Shown in pieces: positions 25,757 to 35,108 of a stretch of 64,000 nt of DNA; position 1 is the first letter of the stretch; the number at the start of each line of letters is the position of its first letter. The stretch is from HGM04593 sp045589695. GTDB taxonomy: Bacteria > Bacteroidota > Bacteroidia > Bacteroidales > Bacteroidaceae. The stretch covers positions 1-64,000 of the forward strand of contig JAZNPP010000034.1 in the NCBI GenBank assembly GCA_045589695.1. The letters run 5' to 3'. The notes under the pieces were generated by a model. The model saw nothing but the letters and a program-made list of their open reading frames with translations, was not told where the DNA came from and searched no databases. The translations under genes were made by a program, and so were the position numbers.

Positions 25757-26455
25757 ATGCGATTGGAGAAGAGAGAGACAGTACACCCGAAATGGGGAAA
25801 GATAATCGTTACCGCTAATCATAAGGCAAGGCGTATAATCATGCGTGCCCGCCCCGATGCGATATACATCACAGTACCGCCGTTCGCCACAGGACAGGAT
25901 ATCGAGAGAGCTATGGACAAATTCGGCGAAAAGCTGAAACAACAACAAAGTTCAAACATTAAACTCATTGATACAAGCTACCGTGCAGGAAGCGGAGCGT
26001 TCAGAATTTCCATAGAAGAGTACAACGGATGCAAGTTCATGTGGGTACGTAATGACAAAGCTATCATTCTAATGGTTCCCAGAGGCACAGATTACACGCA
26101 GAAACAGGAGTGGCTGCAAAAAGTCATTACGGACGCTGTAACATCAGAAGCCAAGAGAACCCTGCCTGAGCGTTTGGACGAGCTCGCCCGTATTCACGGA
26201 CTGAACTATAGCGGCTGTTCGGTACGCGACATGCGCAGCCGCTGGGGAAGCTGCAGCGGCAAAGGCGGCATAAGCCTGAGCGCTTACCTTGTCCTGCTGC
26301 CCGAGAAGCTCATCGATTATGTCATCCTGCATGAGCTTTGCCACACCGTTGAGCTAAACCACAGCGAGCGTTTCTGGGCTTTGCTTGACAAAACATGCGG
26401 CTGCGACTCCAGACATTTAAGGAAAGCGTTGAGAGGCTGCTCGCCGTCGATATAA
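25757..26455 (+). CDS. YgjP/DUF45-type zinc metallopeptidase
   Basis: 232-residue soluble protein of the YgjP-like (DUF45) family, gluzincin-like. The zinc motif H192-E-L-C-H196 lies in VILHELCHTVELNHSERFW, with the third ligand in the LNH segment. Preceding family markers are MRSRWGSCSGKGGISLS and YLVLLPEKLIDYV. Such proteins often sit beside restriction systems, but none is present here. It lies between a terminator and the GNAT gene, so it is probably its own unit. Confidence 0.88.
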   Translation: MRLEKRETVHPKWGKIIVTANHKARRIIMRARPDAIYITVPPFATGQDIERAMDKFGEKLKQQQSSNIKLIDTSYRAGSGAFRISIEEYNGCKFMWVRNDKAIILMVPRGTDYTQKQEWLQKVITDAVTSEAKRTLPERLDELARIHGLNYSGCSVRDMRSRWGSCSGKGGISLSAYLVLLPEKLIDYVILHELCHTVELNHSERFWALLDKTCGCDSRHLRKALRGCSPSI

Positions 26456-26582
26456 TGTCCAATAGTTAAAGGGCTCTAAAAACAAGCCATAATTCACCAC
26501 AGCAAAGCCTCTTGATTTGTTCTTTTCGTAATTAAGTTGTAAATTTACACAGATTTATAATTAAATTTTAATTACTTTACCG

Positions 26583-27713
26583 ATGCCTGTAAACATTGTA
26601 AGAGTTGAGAGTAACAAGCAACTGAAAAAGTTCGCTCGTTTTGGGTATGAGTTGTACAAGGGCAATCCCTATTATGTACCGGAGCTGTATGAGGATACAA
26701 TGAATACATTGCGTAAGGACCGTAATGCAGCCTTCGAATTCTGCGAGGCCGACTATTTCCTTGCATACCGTGACGGAAAGATTGTAGGTCGCATAGCGGC
26801 TATTATCAACAACCATGCCAACGAGACATGGGGAAGAAAAGCCGTCCGCTTCGGATGGGTCGATTTTATTGATGACGTAGAGGTTGTAGATGCGCTGTTC
26901 GCCACTGTAGAGAGTTGGGGGCGCGAGCGTGGCATGACCGAAATTCAAGGCCCGCTCAGTTTTACCGATATGGACCCAGAAGGAATGCTTATCGAGGGTT
27001 TTGACCGCTTAGGCACAATGTCTACTATATACAACCACCCTTATTACCCCGAACACATGCAGCGAATGGGGTACACGAAAGACGCCGATTGGGTGGAGTT
27101 CCTGTTCAGGGTTCCCGAAAAGCTATGGGACAAGGCTATCAGGGTGTCAGCTATTGTAGAACGCAAATACAACTTGAGGCTATACAGGCCCAAGTCACGT
27201 TCCGAAGTGGCAAAAAAATACGGCAAGGCTGTATTTGAGCTTGTAAACGAAAGCTATGCAGAGCTGTACGGCTTTACCGCCCTAAGCGAAAAACAGATAG
27301 AGCAGTTCATTAAGATGTACCTGCCTCTCATAGACCTTAACCTCGCTTCGTTCGTAATTGACAAGGATGACAACCTCGTCGCATTCGGCGTGAGCATATA
27401 CTCTATGGCAGAAGCATTGCGCAAGGCCAAAGGAAAGATGTTCCCGTTCGGTTGGTGGCACATGCTGAAGGCACTGTTCATTAAACCGCCAAAGCGTCTG
27501 GATTTCCTTCTCGTGGCCGTGAAGCCCGAATACCAGAGCAAGGGAGTATTCGCAATGATGTTCAACCACCTGCTCGGCAATTTCATAGATATGAAGATTG
27601 TTGATGTGGAGAGCAACCCGGAGCTTGAGGAGAACAAAAAGATGCAGAGCCAGTGGGACGATTTCGAGAAGGAACAACACAAACGCCGCAGAGCGTTCAA
27701 GAAGGCATTATAA
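26583..27713 (+). CDS. GNAT-fold acyltransferase (candidate bacterial ceramide synthase)
   Basis: 376-residue cytoplasmic protein of the GNAT superfamily. The N-terminal part has the pattern LYKGNPYYVPELYEDTMNTL...DGKIVGRIAAIINNHAN found in long GNAT-like proteins with an NPxWVPPL-type motif; a second GNAT-like half contains LLVAVKPEYQSKGVFAMMFN, the acyl-CoA-binding loop. The C-terminus is highly basic (KEQHKRRRAFKKAL). Known bacterial ceramide synthases are GNAT-fold proteins of this size, and Bacteroidales make sphingolipids, so that is a candidate role, but no serine palmitoyltransferase gene lies nearby. It is 44 bp upstream of parE. Confidence 0.65.
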   Translation: MPVNIVRVESNKQLKKFARFGYELYKGNPYYVPELYEDTMNTLRKDRNAAFEFCEADYFLAYRDGKIVGRIAAIINNHANETWGRKAVRFGWVDFIDDVEVVDALFATVESWGRERGMTEIQGPLSFTDMDPEGMLIEGFDRLGTMSTIYNHPYYPEHMQRMGYTKDADWVEFLFRVPEKLWDKAIRVSAIVERKYNLRLYRPKSRSEVAKKYGKAVFELVNESYAELYGFTALSEKQIEQFIKMYLPLIDLNLASFVIDKDDNLVAFGVSIYSMAEALRKAKGKMFPFGWWHMLKALFIKPPKRLDFLLVAVKPEYQSKGVFAMMFNHLLGNFIDMKIVDVESNPELEENKKMQSQWDDFEKEQHKRRRAFKKAL

Positions 27714-27757
27714 GAGACACTGAAAGATATAAACAAACATAACAACGACAAATAGAG

Positions 27758-29716
27758 ATGTCCGAAGATAAAAACCTTGAGTTCAACGAAACGCCGAAAG
27801 TAGAAGCTGCGGCATATACAGACGACTCGATACGCCACTTGAGCGATGTCGAGCATATCCGTCTACGCCCCGGCATGTATATCGGCAAGTTAGGTGACGG
27901 CTCGCAGAGCGACGACGGCATATACGTGCTGTTGAAGGAGGTTATTGACAACAGTATCGACGAATTCAAAATGGGATTCGGCAAGCGTCTTGAGATTGAC
28001 ATAACCGAAAACCGTACGGTAACGGTCAGAGACTATGGCCGAGGCATCCCCCAGGGTATGATGATAAAGGCTGTGAGCAAGCTTAACACCGGCGCGAAGT
28101 ATGACGACAAGGTATTCAAGAAGTCTGTAGGTCTCAACGGTGTCGGCCTTAAAGCGGCCAACGCCCTGAGTACACATTTCGAGGTGCGAAGCTACCGTGA
28201 CGGCACAGTACGCAGCGCGACGTTCCAGAAAGGCACGCTCGTGACTGACACGACAGGCAAGACCGCTGACGAAAACGGGACCTTCGTTTCGTTCACGCCC
28301 GACAACAGCCTGTTCCGCAACTACGAATACCGTGAAGCGTATATCGAGACCTTGCTGCGCAACTACACCTATCTCAATACAGGGCTTACGATAATGTTCA
28401 ACGGCAAACGCATTCTGTCACGCAACGGCCTGGCCGACCTGCTGAGCGACCGTATGACTGCCGATGCGCTCTACCCTATCATACACCTCAAAGGCGATGA
28501 CATTGAGATTGCGTTCACGCATGCGCAGCAGTACGGCGAAGAGTACTACTCCTTCGTGAACGGGCAGCACACCTCGCAGGGCGGCACGCACCAGAGCGCA
28601 TTCAAGGAACTTGTAGCGCAGACCGTTCACGACTTTTTCTCGGCAAAGAACTTTGAATACTGCGATATACGCAACGGTATTGTCGCTGCTATTGCCATCA
28701 ATATACAGGAACCCGTATTCGAGAGCCAGACAAAGGTGCGGTTAGGCTCCACCACCATTGCTCCCGACCCGGGAAGCATGAGCGTAAAAAAGTTCATCAG
28801 CGACTTCGTGAAAGAAGAACTTGACAACTTCCTGCACCGGAATCCGGAGATAAGCGATGTAATGCTTACTAAGATCATGGCTTCGGAGAAGGAACGCAAG
28901 GAACTTGCAGGACTCACCAAACAGGTACGTGAAAAGGCCAAAAAGGTAAACATGCACAACCGCAAGCTGCGTGACTGCCGCATACATTACAACGACACCA
29001 AAGGCGACCGCATGGACGAGAGCTGTATCTTCATTACTGAGGGCGACTCCGCAAGCGGCTCTATCACCAAGAGCCGTGACGCCAACACGCAAGCCGTGTT
29101 CAGCCTGCGAGGAAAGCCGCTCAACTGTTTCGGACTGAGCCGTGCCGTAGTGTACCAGAACGAGGAGTTCAATCTGCTGCAGGCGGCCCTGAATATCGAA
29201 GACGGCCTTGAAGGGCTCAGATACAACAAAGTGATTGTAGCGACCGATGCCGACGTGGACGGCATGCATATACGCTTGCTGATGATAACGTTCTTCCTGC
29301 AGTTCTTCCCCGAATTGATAAAGAAAGGCCATGTGTATATTCTGCAGACGCCTCTTTTCCGTGTACGCAACAAGCGCAGGATGCCACGAGGCAAGAAGGG
29401 AAGCGAAGAAAAGAAGGAACATAAAAGCGACTTCGAGACAATATACTGCTACAGCGACGAAGAACGTATCGCTGCCATTGAGAAGTTGTCTCCCAACCCC
29501 GAGATTACACGCTTTAAAGGACTCGGAGAGATTTCGCCCGACGAATTCCGCAACTTCATAGGCCCGGACATGCGTCTTGAACGTGTAGAACTGCACAAGG
29601 ACGACAAAGTCGAGGACCTTCTCTGCTACTACATGGGCAAGAACACTATGGAACGACAGAACTTCATCATCGACAACCTTGTTGTTGAAGAGGACAAAGC
29701 CGACGAGGAGGAATAA
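27758..29716 (+). CDS. parE: DNA topoisomerase IV subunit B (type IIA ATPase subunit)
   Basis: ATPase subunit of the type IIA decatenating topoisomerase. GHKL ATPase motifs: EVIDNSIDEF (catalytic Glu), DYGRGIPQGM and GLNGVGLKAANAL; transducer domain in the middle; Toprim motif FITEGDSASGSI and the metal aspartates in TDADVDGMHIR. 652 residues. It differs from the GyrB in this window (60870-62831) and carries the variant SLRGKPLNCFGLSR, usual in the Bacteroidetes ParE type. The parC partner is not adjacent. coaD follows 4 bp later. Confidence 0.9.
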   Translation: MSEDKNLEFNETPKVEAAAYTDDSIRHLSDVEHIRLRPGMYIGKLGDGSQSDDGIYVLLKEVIDNSIDEFKMGFGKRLEIDITENRTVTVRDYGRGIPQGMMIKAVSKLNTGAKYDDKVFKKSVGLNGVGLKAANALSTHFEVRSYRDGTVRSATFQKGTLVTDTTGKTADENGTFVSFTPDNSLFRNYEYREAYIETLLRNYTYLNTGLTIMFNGKRILSRNGLADLLSDRMTADALYPIIHLKGDDIEIAFTHAQQYGEEYYSFVNGQHTSQGGTHQSAFKELVAQTVHDFFSAKNFEYCDIRNGIVAAIAINIQEPVFESQTKVRLGSTTIAPDPGSMSVKKFISDFVKEELDNFLHRNPEISDVMLTKIMASEKERKELAGLTKQVREKAKKVNMHNRKLRDCRIHYNDTKGDRMDESCIFITEGDSASGSITKSRDANTQAVFSLRGKPLNCFGLSRAVVYQNEEFNLLQAALNIEDGLEGLRYNKVIVATDADVDGMHIRLLMITFFLQFFPELIKKGHVYILQTPLFRVRNKRRMPRGKKGSEEKKEHKSDFETIYCYSDEERIAAIEKLSPNPEITRFKGLGEISPDEFRNFIGPDMRLERVELHKDDKVEDLLCYYMGKNTMERQNFIIDNLVVEEDKADEEE

Positions 29717-29720
29717 AACC

Positions 29721-30161
29721 ATGAAAAGGACAGCTCTATTCGCAGGCTCATTCGACCCCTTTACAAAAGGACATTACGCTCTGCTCGTACGTGCCTTGCA
29801 GATGTTCGACCGGATTGTTGTGGCTATTGGCGCCAATTCGGCCAAAAAGTGCATGTTCACGCTCGATGAAAGGATAGACGCCATAAAGCGGGCGTTCGCT
29901 GATGAAAAGCGTATCGAAGTTACGACATACAGCAACCTGACAATGGACTTTGCCAAAGAGGTCGGGGCTGACGTACTGCTGCGCGGCGTACGAAGCGTAA
30001 AGGACTTTGAATATGAGAGAGAGATTGCCGACATGAACTTTCGTCTTGGAGGAATTGACACTGTTCTGCTGATAAGCGAGCCTCAGTACTCTTCGATAAG
30101 CAGCAGCGCAGTAAAGGAACTTATAACATACGGCAAGGACGTATCATCGCTTTTGCCATAA
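29721..30161 (+). CDS. coaD: Phosphopantetheine adenylyltransferase
   Basis: Transfers AMP from ATP to 4'-phosphopantetheine in coenzyme A synthesis. Nucleotidyltransferase signature FAGSFDPFTKGH at residues 7-18, LLRGVRS (substrate-binding Arg) and SISSSAVKEL (the ISS-type motif). 146 residues. The ATG at 29721 is chosen over 29679, which would overlap the parE end and precede the family's conserved start. Co-transcribed with parE and the S41 protease. Confidence 0.96.
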   Translation: MKRTALFAGSFDPFTKGHYALLVRALQMFDRIVVAIGANSAKKCMFTLDERIDAIKRAFADEKRIEVTTYSNLTMDFAKEVGADVLLRGVRSVKDFEYEREIADMNFRLGGIDTVLLISEPQYSSISSSAVKELITYGKDVSSLLP

Positions 30162-30172
30162 ATATAACAACA

Positions 30173-31759
30173 ATGAAAAAACTGATAATATTTGTTTTCG
30201 CATTATCGTTCGCTCTTGCAGCCGGCTCACAGGAGATGCCCGAGCATATTCTCAAGCTGATGTATACAAGCAACATAATAACACGCTTTTATGTTGATGA
30301 CGCCGACAACGGCAAGATTACCGAAGCCGGCATAAAAGCCATGCTCAAAGAGCTTGACCCGCACTCCACATACAGTGACCCGAAAGAGACCAAAGCCCTG
30401 CTGGAACAGATGCAAGGCAGCTTCAGCGGCATTGGCATACAGTTCAACATAATGTCCGATACGCTCTACGTCATACAGACCACGAAGAACGGCCCGTCGG
30501 AACGTGCGGGGGTACTTGCCGGCGACAAGATTATCGCCGTGAACGACACCGTCATTGCCGGCGTGAAGATGGAACGTGCAGACATAATGTCACGCCTCAG
30601 AGGCAAAAAAGGTTCCGAAGTGAAAATAACCGTCAAACGTAAAGGCATTAACCGGGACATAGAGTTCAGCCTCGTCCGTGACGATATATCCACAGAGACT
30701 GTCGATGTCGCATACATGATTGACGACAAGAACGGATACATACGAATAACGTCCTTCGGAGCTAAGACGCACGAAGAGTTCGTAGCAAGGCTTGACTCTT
30801 TGAAGTCGCTCGGCATGAAAAACCTTATTCTCGACCTTGAAGGCAATGGCGGCGGCTACCTCACGGCCGCAGTAGATATCGCGAGCGAGTTCATTGACGA
30901 GGAGAGCCTCATCGTCTACACAGAGGGCAAGAGCAACCCCCGCTACGAATACCGTTCAAAGGGCGAGGGCCGTTTCCGCAAGGGTAACCTTGTTGTCATG
31001 ATTGACGAGACATCGGCGTCGGCCTCAGAGATTCTGTCGGGAGCGATACAGGATTGGGACCGTGGCATTGTTGTCGGCAGACGCAGTTTCGGGAAGGGCC
31101 TTGTCCAGCGTCCGTTCAACCTGCCGGACGGCTCTATGATACGCCTCACCATCGCACGTTACTATACCCCGACCGGACGTTGCATACAGAAACCCTATGA
31201 CAACGACTCGATAAAGTACGAGGAGGATCTTATGCACAGATACAACCACGGCGAGCTGTCGAGCGCCGACAGCATACACTTCCCCGACTCTCTGAAGACA
31301 TACACCAAGCGGCTGGGCCGCCCCGTTTATGGCGGCGGTGGCATAATGCCAGACTTCTTCGTGCCTATTGACACGCTCAAATACACTAAGTACCACCGTG
31401 CTTTAGCGTCAAAAGGATGCATAATACAGGCATCTCTCAAGTACCTTGACACTAACAGAGAGAGGCTTACGAAGGAGTACAGCGACATAAACGACTTTGA
31501 CGAACGTTTTGACGTGGATGAAGATTTCATTGAGATGCTTCGCGGCCAGGCCGAAATGGACAGCGTAAAACTTGAGGGAGGCGAAGAGGAATTCCGGAAA
31601 TCATTGCCGCAGATAAAGAGGCAGCTCAAGCACCTTATCGCAAGAGACCTATGGGATATGAGCGACTTTATGAAAATCTACAACCGCACGAACGACGTGT
31701 TCATAAAAGCGTACGAACTTGTAAAAGAGAAGAAGTTCGAAAAGCTGATGATAAAGTAA
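30173..31759 (+). CDS. S41 family C-terminal processing peptidase
   Basis: Periplasmic/secreted carboxy-terminal processing serine protease. Signal peptide KKLIIFVFALSFALAAGSQ; helical N-terminal part; PDZ domain with FSGIGIQFNI...SERAGVLAGDKIIAVND; S41 core with LDLEGNGGGYLTAAVDIASE, the catalytic serine in ETSASASEILSG (residues 279-290) and the general-base lysine K308 in RSFGKGLVQ. 528 residues. Last gene of the GNAT-parE-coaD-protease run, with an 11-bp gap after coaD and a terminator after it. Substrates are unknown. Confidence 0.93.
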   Translation: MKKLIIFVFALSFALAAGSQEMPEHILKLMYTSNIITRFYVDDADNGKITEAGIKAMLKELDPHSTYSDPKETKALLEQMQGSFSGIGIQFNIMSDTLYVIQTTKNGPSERAGVLAGDKIIAVNDTVIAGVKMERADIMSRLRGKKGSEVKITVKRKGINRDIEFSLVRDDISTETVDVAYMIDDKNGYIRITSFGAKTHEEFVARLDSLKSLGMKNLILDLEGNGGGYLTAAVDIASEFIDEESLIVYTEGKSNPRYEYRSKGEGRFRKGNLVVMIDETSASASEILSGAIQDWDRGIVVGRRSFGKGLVQRPFNLPDGSMIRLTIARYYTPTGRCIQKPYDNDSIKYEEDLMHRYNHGELSSADSIHFPDSLKTYTKRLGRPVYGGGGIMPDFFVPIDTLKYTKYHRALASKGCIIQASLKYLDTNRERLTKEYSDINDFDERFDVDEDFIEMLRGQAEMDSVKLEGGEEEFRKSLPQIKRQLKHLIARDLWDMSDFMKIYNRTNDVFIKAYELVKEKKFEKLMIK

Positions 31760-31770
31760 TATAGAAATAG

Positions 31771-31798
31771 AAGAAACCCGGGTTCACTCGGGTTTCTT
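31771..31798. terminator. Bidirectional terminator
   Basis: Perfect 10-bp stem AAGAAACCCG/CGGGTTTCTT with an 8-base loop between two convergent genes; it contains the stop codon of the minus-strand methyltransferase. Confidence 0.8.
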
Positions 31799-32956
31799 GC
31801 ATATAACAAGCGCCTTCTCCTCTTTGCCGAAAGTCGTGGCGAATATATACACATCGCCGCCGTCGGCAAGCTTTAGACGCTTACGCAGCTGCTGCACGCT
31901 GTCGGGGAAATTACGGACTGCGATATTGGCCTTCCGTAACGACCGCACCCTTTTTATATCATTCTTTGAGAAGCCTGCCACATCGATGACCTTAAACGCC
32001 CTTCCCGGAAATGACCGGATAAGAGTGTCCGAAGTGTAGAGCTGGCTGTTAGAATGGAGCTTGGAGAGCCCGAGACGGCTTGAAAGAGTGTTATGGCAAC
32101 CGGCTTTTTGAATGGCAGAGCAAGGCTCATAAAGATACTGCCGCACCTCGTTCGCGTAAAAGCAGCTGTTCAGCTGTTCTTCCTGCATAGTATACACAAA
32201 CTTGCTGACATCGCCGTTACGTATATCCACGCAATGTACAGGTATGTCAGCGCCGCAGCCGCCAAGCACGATAAGCAATTCCTTGCACTCGTTATTAACG
32301 GCAACCACATGCACTGCCTCGACGTTTTTGAGCTGACGGCACGCCAATGATATGTCAAGCATGGGCGAACATTTCACAAGCACCTTGCCCGCTTTGCTTA
32401 GCAAAGCGTCTTCCATTGCCGAGACATCGGGCTCGCAGTCGGCAAGAGCGACGACCTTGCCGCCGGCATCACTGCGCCTCGCAGGGTCAATATATATCCA
32501 GTCCTGCCTCTCCATAGAAGACAACAGCTCTTCGCAGTTGCCGTTCACTACTACAGCATGAGCGAGACCGAGCAGAGGTAAGTTATTGCGCGCGATTGAG
32601 CAGAGATTGCCGTTCCGTTCGATATATGTGGCTCTCTTCATGTTCCTTGCCATGTAACTGAAGTCTATCCCGAAACCGCCGGTAAGGTCTGCTAAAGAGC
32701 CGCCCGATACAAGCGTAGCCTTATACTTTGCGGCAACCTCGCCCGAACACTGCTCCATCGATATTTTCGGAGGGTATATGATTCCATCTATTGCAGCCCA
32801 TTCGGGCAGTTTTTCTTTTGCGGCCTGCCACCCCTCGACCTGCACCGCCACCTCACGCATATCCATATCGGGATAACGCTTCGCCTGAAGAGCAAGCGAG
32901 CGAGGGTCATCGTTACGATGCGACTTTATGAACTCCTTTGCAGTATCGTCAATCAC
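31784..32956 (-). CDS. SAM-dependent methyltransferase with THUMP-like C-terminal domain
   Basis: 390-residue class I Rossmann methyltransferase of a Bacteroidetes family. An N-terminal helical region is followed by SAM-binding motif I DLTGGFGIDFSYMA, motif II acidic loop IERNGNLCSIARNNL, and catalytic-type motif IV WIYIDPARR. The C-terminal third (FKVIDVAGFSKNDIKRVRSLRKANIAVRNF) matches the THUMP-like domain, suggesting RNA as substrate (inference). Four bp downstream of a small Pmp3-type gene. Confidence 0.82.
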   Translation of the reverse strand: MIDDTAKEFIKSHRNDDPRSLALQAKRYPDMDMREVAVQVEGWQAAKEKLPEWAAIDGIIYPPKISMEQCSGEVAAKYKATLVSGGSLADLTGGFGIDFSYMARNMKRATYIERNGNLCSIARNNLPLLGLAHAVVVNGNCEELLSSMERQDWIYIDPARRSDAGGKVVALADCEPDVSAMEDALLSKAGKVLVKCSPMLDISLACRQLKNVEAVHVVAVNNECKELLIVLGGCGADIPVHCVDIRNGDVSKFVYTMQEEQLNSCFYANEVRQYLYEPCSAIQKAGCHNTLSSRLGLSKLHSNSQLYTSDTLIRSFPGRAFKVIDVAGFSKNDIKRVRSLRKANIAVRNFPDSVQQLRKRLKLADGGDVYIFATTFGKEEKALVICKKPE

Positions 32957-32960
32957 GCCT

Positions 32961-33110
32961 TTACTTATTCAATATAACCAACGCCGCAATGACACCTGGA
33001 ATCCAACCGCAACAAGTCAGGATGAAAACTATAAGCAATGAGCCACAGCCCTTATCCATTACGGCAAGCGGCGGAAATATTATCGAAAGCAGAACTCTTA
33101 TCAATGACAT
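32961..33110 (-). CDS. Pmp3/YqaE (UPF0057) small membrane protein
   Basis: A 49-residue gene. The product begins MSLIRVLLSIIFPPLAV, continues with DKGCGSLLIVFILTCCGWIP and ends GVIAALVILNK. It shows the UPF0057 signature: PPL near the end of a first membrane helix, a Cys-Gly turn, then a second helix ending G-[WY]-IPG-x-I-x-A. Such proteolipids are linked to membrane-potential and stress responses. It lies 4 bp upstream of the methyltransferase and is probably co-transcribed with it. Confidence 0.88.
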   Translation of the reverse strand: MSLIRVLLSIIFPPLAVMDKGCGSLLIVFILTCCGWIPGVIAALVILNK

Positions 33111-33194
33111 ATCTCAATGTAATCGTATTTCCTGATACAAAGATAACTACATGACCTGCCAAAAACAAACCTTTTGACAGATATGGAAATAAAA

Positions 33195-33228
33195 AAGAGG
33201 CTGCTAAAAATATTTTTAGCAGCCTCTT
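33195..33228 (-). terminator. Terminator of pckA (34-bp perfect palindrome)
   Basis: Two 17-base arms (AAGAGGCTGCTAAAAAT and its complement) form an uninterrupted palindrome; on the minus strand a T-run follows. It is 150 bp downstream of the pckA stop. The stretch between (33229-33377) holds an ACAAAG-TTTA-CTTTGT dyad at 33282-33297 and no gene that I can support. Confidence 0.85.
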
Positions 33229-33377
33229 ACTTGTAGAAGATTAATAAAAATGCAGTTCAAGGTTCAGCAAGCGGGTCAAACACAAAGTTTACTTTGTTGT
33301 TTTACAACGAGTTTTGCCAAAATTCAAGTACCATATACATTTTCGGTCATCTTCTTGCATTTAGGCTAAGGTCTTAA

Positions 33378-34979
33378 TTAAAGCTTTGGACCTGCAGCTA
33401 CAAGAGCCTTGCCAGCCTCATTGCCTGTATACTTGGTGAAGTTCTTGATGAAGCGGCCAGCCAAGTCGATAGCCTTCTCTTCCCACTGTGAAGCGTCTGC
33501 ATATGTGTCACGCGGGTCAAGGATTGCGGGATCAACACCCGGCAACGCTGTAGGAACAACGAAGTCGAAGTGAGGAATAACCTTTGTAGGAGCTGTATCG
33601 ATTGAGCCATCGAGGATAGCGTCGATGATACCGCGTGTATCCTTGATAGAGATACGCTTGCCAGTACCGTTCCAACCTGTATTAACGAGGTATGCCTTAG
33701 CGCCGTTCTTCTCCATCTTCTTAACGAGTTCCTCGCCGTACTTTGTCGGGTGGAGGCTCAAGAATGCAGCGCCGAAGCAAGCCGAGAATGTAGGAGTAGG
33801 CTCTGTGATGCCACGCTCTGTGCCTGCCAACTTAGCTGTAAAGCCGCTGAGGAAGTAGTACTGAGTCTGCTCAGGATTCAAGAGTGAAACCGGAGGCAAC
33901 ACGCCGGACGCGTCTGCAGAAAGGAAGATAACCTTCTTTGCAGGAGCGGCCATTGAACCCGGCTTGATGTTGTTGATGTGGTTGATAGGATAAGAAACAC
34001 GAGTGTTCTCTGTCACGCTCTTGTCAGAGAAATCTATCTTGCCGTTAGCATCAACTGTAACGTTCTCGAGAAGCGCGTCACGCTTGATAGCGTTGTAGAT
34101 GTCCGGCTCGCTCTCCTTGTCAAGGTTGATAACCTTCGCATAGCAACCGCCCTCGAAGTTGAACACTGAGTCGTCGTCCCAACCATGCTCGTCGTCACCG
34201 ATAAGCATACGCTTAGGATCGGTAGAGAGGGTTGTCTTGCCTGTCCCTGACAAACCGAAGAAGATAGCTGTCTCGCCCTTCTCGTTTGTGTTTGCGGAGC
34301 AGTGCATTGAAGCGATGCCCTGAAGAGGCAAGTAGTAGTTCATCATTGAGAACATACCCTTCTTCATCTCGCCGCCGTACCATGTGTTAAGGATGATCTG
34401 CTCACGTGAAGTAAGGTTGAACACAACCGCTGTCTCAGAGTTCAAGCCAAGCTCTTTGTAGTTAGCTACCGCTGCCTTAGAAGCGTTGTAAACGATGAAG
34501 TCGGGCTCACCGAAGTCAGCCAATTCCTCGGCTGTAGGACGAATGAACATGTTTGTCACGAAGTGAGCCTGCCATGCGACCTCCATGATGAAGCGCACCT
34601 TGAGACGTGTAGCCGGGTTAGCGCCGCAGAATGCATCAACGACAAAGAGTCTCTTGTTAGAAAGCTCCTTTGTAGCGATTTCCTTCAATGCGTTCCAAGC
34701 CTCTGTTGTAACGGGCTTGTTGTCGTTCTTATACTCTTCTGATGTCCACCATACAGTGTTCTCAGATGTAGCGTCCTTAACGATGAACTTATCCTTAGGA
34801 GAACGACCGGTGTAAACGCCTGTCATTACATTTACTGCGCCAAGCTCTGTAACCTGACCAACTTCAAAACCCTCAAGACCGGGCTTTGTCTCCTCAGCGA
34901 AGAGCTGATCGTATGAGGGGTTGTGAAGCACCTCTACCGCACCGGTGATACCATACTTGGTAAGATCTATTGTTGCCAT
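33378..34979 (-). CDS. pckA: Phosphoenolpyruvate carboxykinase (ATP)
   Basis: Interconverts oxaloacetate + ATP and PEP + CO2 + ADP; in Bacteroidales the enzyme fixes CO2 on the route to succinate. Features: RSPKDKFIV near the N-terminus, the P-loop GLSGTGKTTLS, kinase-2 loop IGDDEHGWDDDSVFNFEGGCYAK, and GWNGTGKRI near the adenine site. 533 residues, typical. Monocistronic, with a consensus promoter, an 11-bp-arm inverted repeat directly upstream of the -33 box, and a 34-bp palindromic terminator. Many preferred codons and the strong promoter fit high expression. Confidence 0.98.
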   Translation of the reverse strand: MATIDLTKYGITGAVEVLHNPSYDQLFAEETKPGLEGFEVGQVTELGAVNVMTGVYTGRSPKDKFIVKDATSENTVWWTSEEYKNDNKPVTTEAWNALKEIATKELSNKRLFVVDAFCGANPATRLKVRFIMEVAWQAHFVTNMFIRPTAEELADFGEPDFIVYNASKAAVANYKELGLNSETAVVFNLTSREQIILNTWYGGEMKKGMFSMMNYYLPLQGIASMHCSANTNEKGETAIFFGLSGTGKTTLSTDPKRMLIGDDEHGWDDDSVFNFEGGCYAKVINLDKESEPDIYNAIKRDALLENVTVDANGKIDFSDKSVTENTRVSYPINHINNIKPGSMAAPAKKVIFLSADASGVLPPVSLLNPEQTQYYFLSGFTAKLAGTERGITEPTPTFSACFGAAFLSLHPTKYGEELVKKMEKNGAKAYLVNTGWNGTGKRISIKDTRGIIDAILDGSIDTAPTKVIPHFDFVVPTALPGVDPAILDPRDTYADASQWEEKAIDLAGRFIKNFTKYTGNEAGKALVAAGPKL

Positions 34980-35074
34980 AATTTTAAAAAATAAATTATT
35001 GATTAATACTCTTTTTATCTTTTTTGAACCTCGTTCATGCGGAGTTACCGCAACTTGCCGAAGTTCTCCAAGTG

Positions 35075-35106
35075 CAAATATATATTATTTTACTTAATAG
35101 AGCAAA
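35075..35106 (-). promoter_or_regulatory. Promoter of pckA
   Basis: Minus-strand TTTG (35103-35106), 20-bp spacer, TATATTTG (35075-35082): an exact Bacteroidetes consensus. Transcription should start near 35070, giving a leader of about 90 nt. Confidence 0.85.
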
Positions 35107-35108
35107 CC

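Noticed and set aside
25757..26455. Restriction-modification or defence context for the YgjP-like peptidase
   Set aside because: No restriction, methylase (other than the unrelated 31784 gene) or defence genes are adjacent.
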